Source of the DNA: Nocardia mexicana NBRC 108244 | GTDB taxonomy: Bacteria; Actinomycetota; Actinomycetes; Mycobacteriales; Mycobacteriaceae | Reading direction: 5' to 3' | NCBI RefSeq assembly: GCF_001613165.1 | Contig: NZ_BDBV01000006.1 | Coordinates: forward strand, 181,903 to 245,902 | Length of the DNA: 64,000 nucleotides | Shown here: positions 61,981 through 64,000 of the stretch, one piece after another | Layout of the letters: each line of letters opens with the position of its first letter | How positions within the stretch are numbered: position 1 is the stretch's first letter | The notes under the pieces: generated by a model | What the model was told of the DNA's origin: nothing | Database searches by the model: none | What the model saw: the letters and a program-made list of their open reading frames with translations, nothing else | Program-made: the position numbers and the translations under genes

Positions 61981-62511
61981 GTGACTGCGGCCATGGAACA
62001 ACTCCGTCAGCTTGTCCCGCCACCCGCGCCCGCACCGGATACCGACTGGAACAGCGTGGAGAGTGCGATCGGCCTCCGGTTGCCGGCCGATTACAAGGAG
62101 TTCATCGACACCTACGGAGGAAGCCGCTGGGAGAACTACCTCTACGTGCTCGCGCCCGGCTGCCCGAACGACAGCTACGACCTGTTCGAGTGGAAGGACT
62201 GGCAGACCGAGGCGCTGGAGGGCCTCTGGGAGTTCGAGCCCAGGCCCGCCGAGCTGACCGAGAAGGGAACTCGCGTCATCCCCTGGGCCACCACCGACAA
62301 CGGCGAGATGCTCTACTGGCTGATCCGACCCGGACAGGGGCCCGACGACTGGACCGTCCTGATCAACGAGGGCCGCGGACCCCGGTGGGAGCACGTCCCC
62401 CACACCTGCACCCAGTTCCTCGCCGCCGCCCTCACCGGCGACCTCCGCCCGGTCCTGTTGTCCGATAACTATTTCCCGCTGTCCAACCATAGAGTCGAGC
62501 AAGTCGCCTGA
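61981..62511 (+). CDS. SMI1/KNR4 family protein
   Basis: A 176-residue protein with the SMI1/KNR4 (SUKH) fold: WNSVESAIGLRLPADYKEFIDTYGG is the family core (residues about 20-44), followed by the acidic WEFEPRPAEL and GRGPRWEHVPHTCTQFLAAAL. SUKH proteins often serve as immunity proteins of polymorphic toxins or contact-dependent systems; no toxin gene is adjacent here. The GTG at 61981 or the ATG at 61993 may start it; neither has a strong ribosome site. The longer open frame from 61738 runs antisense to the thioesterase gene. Confidence 0.82.
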   Translation: MTAAMEQLRQLVPPPAPAPDTDWNSVESAIGLRLPADYKEFIDTYGGSRWENYLYVLAPGCPNDSYDLFEWKDWQTEALEGLWEFEPRPAELTEKGTRVIPWATTDNGEMLYWLIRPGQGPDDWTVLINEGRGPRWEHVPHTCTQFLAAALTGDLRPVLLSDNYFPLSNHRVEQVA

Positions 62512-62640
62512 GAGGATTCCGGCCAAAAGCGCGCCGGAAAAGCTGGCGGAGCGCGCCGGAAAAGCTGGCGGAAACGTGGAGCACGCCGGAAAAGCTGGCG
62601 GAAACGTGGAACACGCCGGAAAGCTGGCGGGACGAGCTGG
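62512..62640. repeat. palindromic element and tandem repeat between SMI1 gene and ilvC
   Basis: The spacer begins with GGATTCCGGCCAAAAGCGCGCCGG (62512-62537), a copy of the dispersed element seen beside serA. It is followed by four copies of CGCCGGAAAAGCTGGCGGA (62532-62550, 62554-62572, 62584-62602, 62614-62631), the last one base shorter, with starts spaced 22, 30 and 30 bases apart. No gene is present. The units look like a slippage expansion of one arm of the element. Confidence 0.65.
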
Positions 62641-62664
62641 AAGTACGCGGAAGCCTTCCGACGC

Positions 62665-62698
62665 CGAGGGGCCTCCGTCGGATGACGGAGGCCCCTCG
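62665..62698. terminator. terminator hairpin downstream of ilvC
   Basis: A perfect 15-base-pair stem (CGAGGGGCCTCCGTC with GACGGAGGCCCCTCG) with a four-base loop lies 20 bases after the ilvC stop. It lacks a T-tract but is the strongest hairpin in the region. Confidence 0.75.
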
Positions 62699-62717
62699 AT
62701 CGGAATGACGCTGAGAC

Positions 62718-64000
<1,283 letters not shown>

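Noticed and set aside
62532..62631. Possible CRISPR array
   Set aside because: Repeats are 19 bases, gaps are only 3 to 11 bases, and there are no cas genes; this is a simple tandem repeat.

Overview
The window comes from a high-GC actinomycete, most probably Nocardia or a close relative in the Nocardiaceae. This is inferred from strong G/C codon bias, several F420/split-barrel flavin enzymes, a mycothiol-type maleylpyruvate isomerase domain, actinobacterial inositol genes, and the gene order gltX / FAH hydrolase / divergent MFS / leuB / serA ... ilvC / ilvN, which matches the order known around gltX-serA-ilvC in Mycobacterium. In mycobacteria serA and ilvC are separated by a handful of genes; here about 56 kb of accessory DNA lies between them.

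Layout. (1) 1-6271: conserved block with gltX (partial), a fumarylacetoacetate-hydrolase-family enzyme, an MFS transporter, a Uma2 nuclease-fold protein, leuB and serA. (2) 6529-8690: a secreted phosphodiesterase, two cold-shock proteins and a 38-residue small protein with its own ribosome site and terminator. (3) 8801-19557: a complete-looking myo-inositol uptake and catabolism locus: iolD, iolB, a Cgl0159-type aldolase, iolC, an ABC importer (ATPase, permease, lipoprotein receptor) and an IolE/IolI-like isomerase in one tight minus-strand operon, diverging from a LacI regulator and iolG. GGAGCGCTCC palindromes sit on a readable promoter. (4) 19700-44693: a mosaic of hydrolases, membrane proteins, oxidoreductases and regulators, including several divergent regulator/target pairs with perfect or near-perfect inverted repeats between them. 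One target is an erythromycin-esterase homologue that has lost its catalytic residues.

(5) 44694-58305: a lower-GC island with a decayed HAD-hydrolase pseudogene at its left edge. It encodes a defence-type system: two cytosine-C5 methyltransferases on the plus strand (the first lacks the catalytic Pro-Cys), converging on a five-gene, translationally coupled minus-strand operon of Z1 superfamily-II helicase, PD-(D/E)XK nuclease, GHKL (MutL/MORC-like) ATPase, an unrecognised protein and a DUF6339-like protein ending in a helix-turn-helix. Next to it lies a second unit, a small putative effector/adaptor gene followed by an NB-ARC/TPR STAND ATPase whose repeat domain looks truncated. The Z1-MutL/MORC-methylase-nuclease association is a known type of restriction-modification locus; the paired pseudo-methylase, the unknown protein and the HTH fusion are the less described parts.

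(6) 58306-62511: a split-barrel oxidoreductase, two paralogous small secreted proteins sharing a leader and a C-terminal motif, a DUF899 protein, a double-hotdog thioesterase and an SMI1/KNR4 protein. (7) 62718-64000: ilvC and the 3' part of ilvN, returning to the conserved backbone. No rRNA, tRNA, insertion sequence, integrase or CRISPR array was seen.
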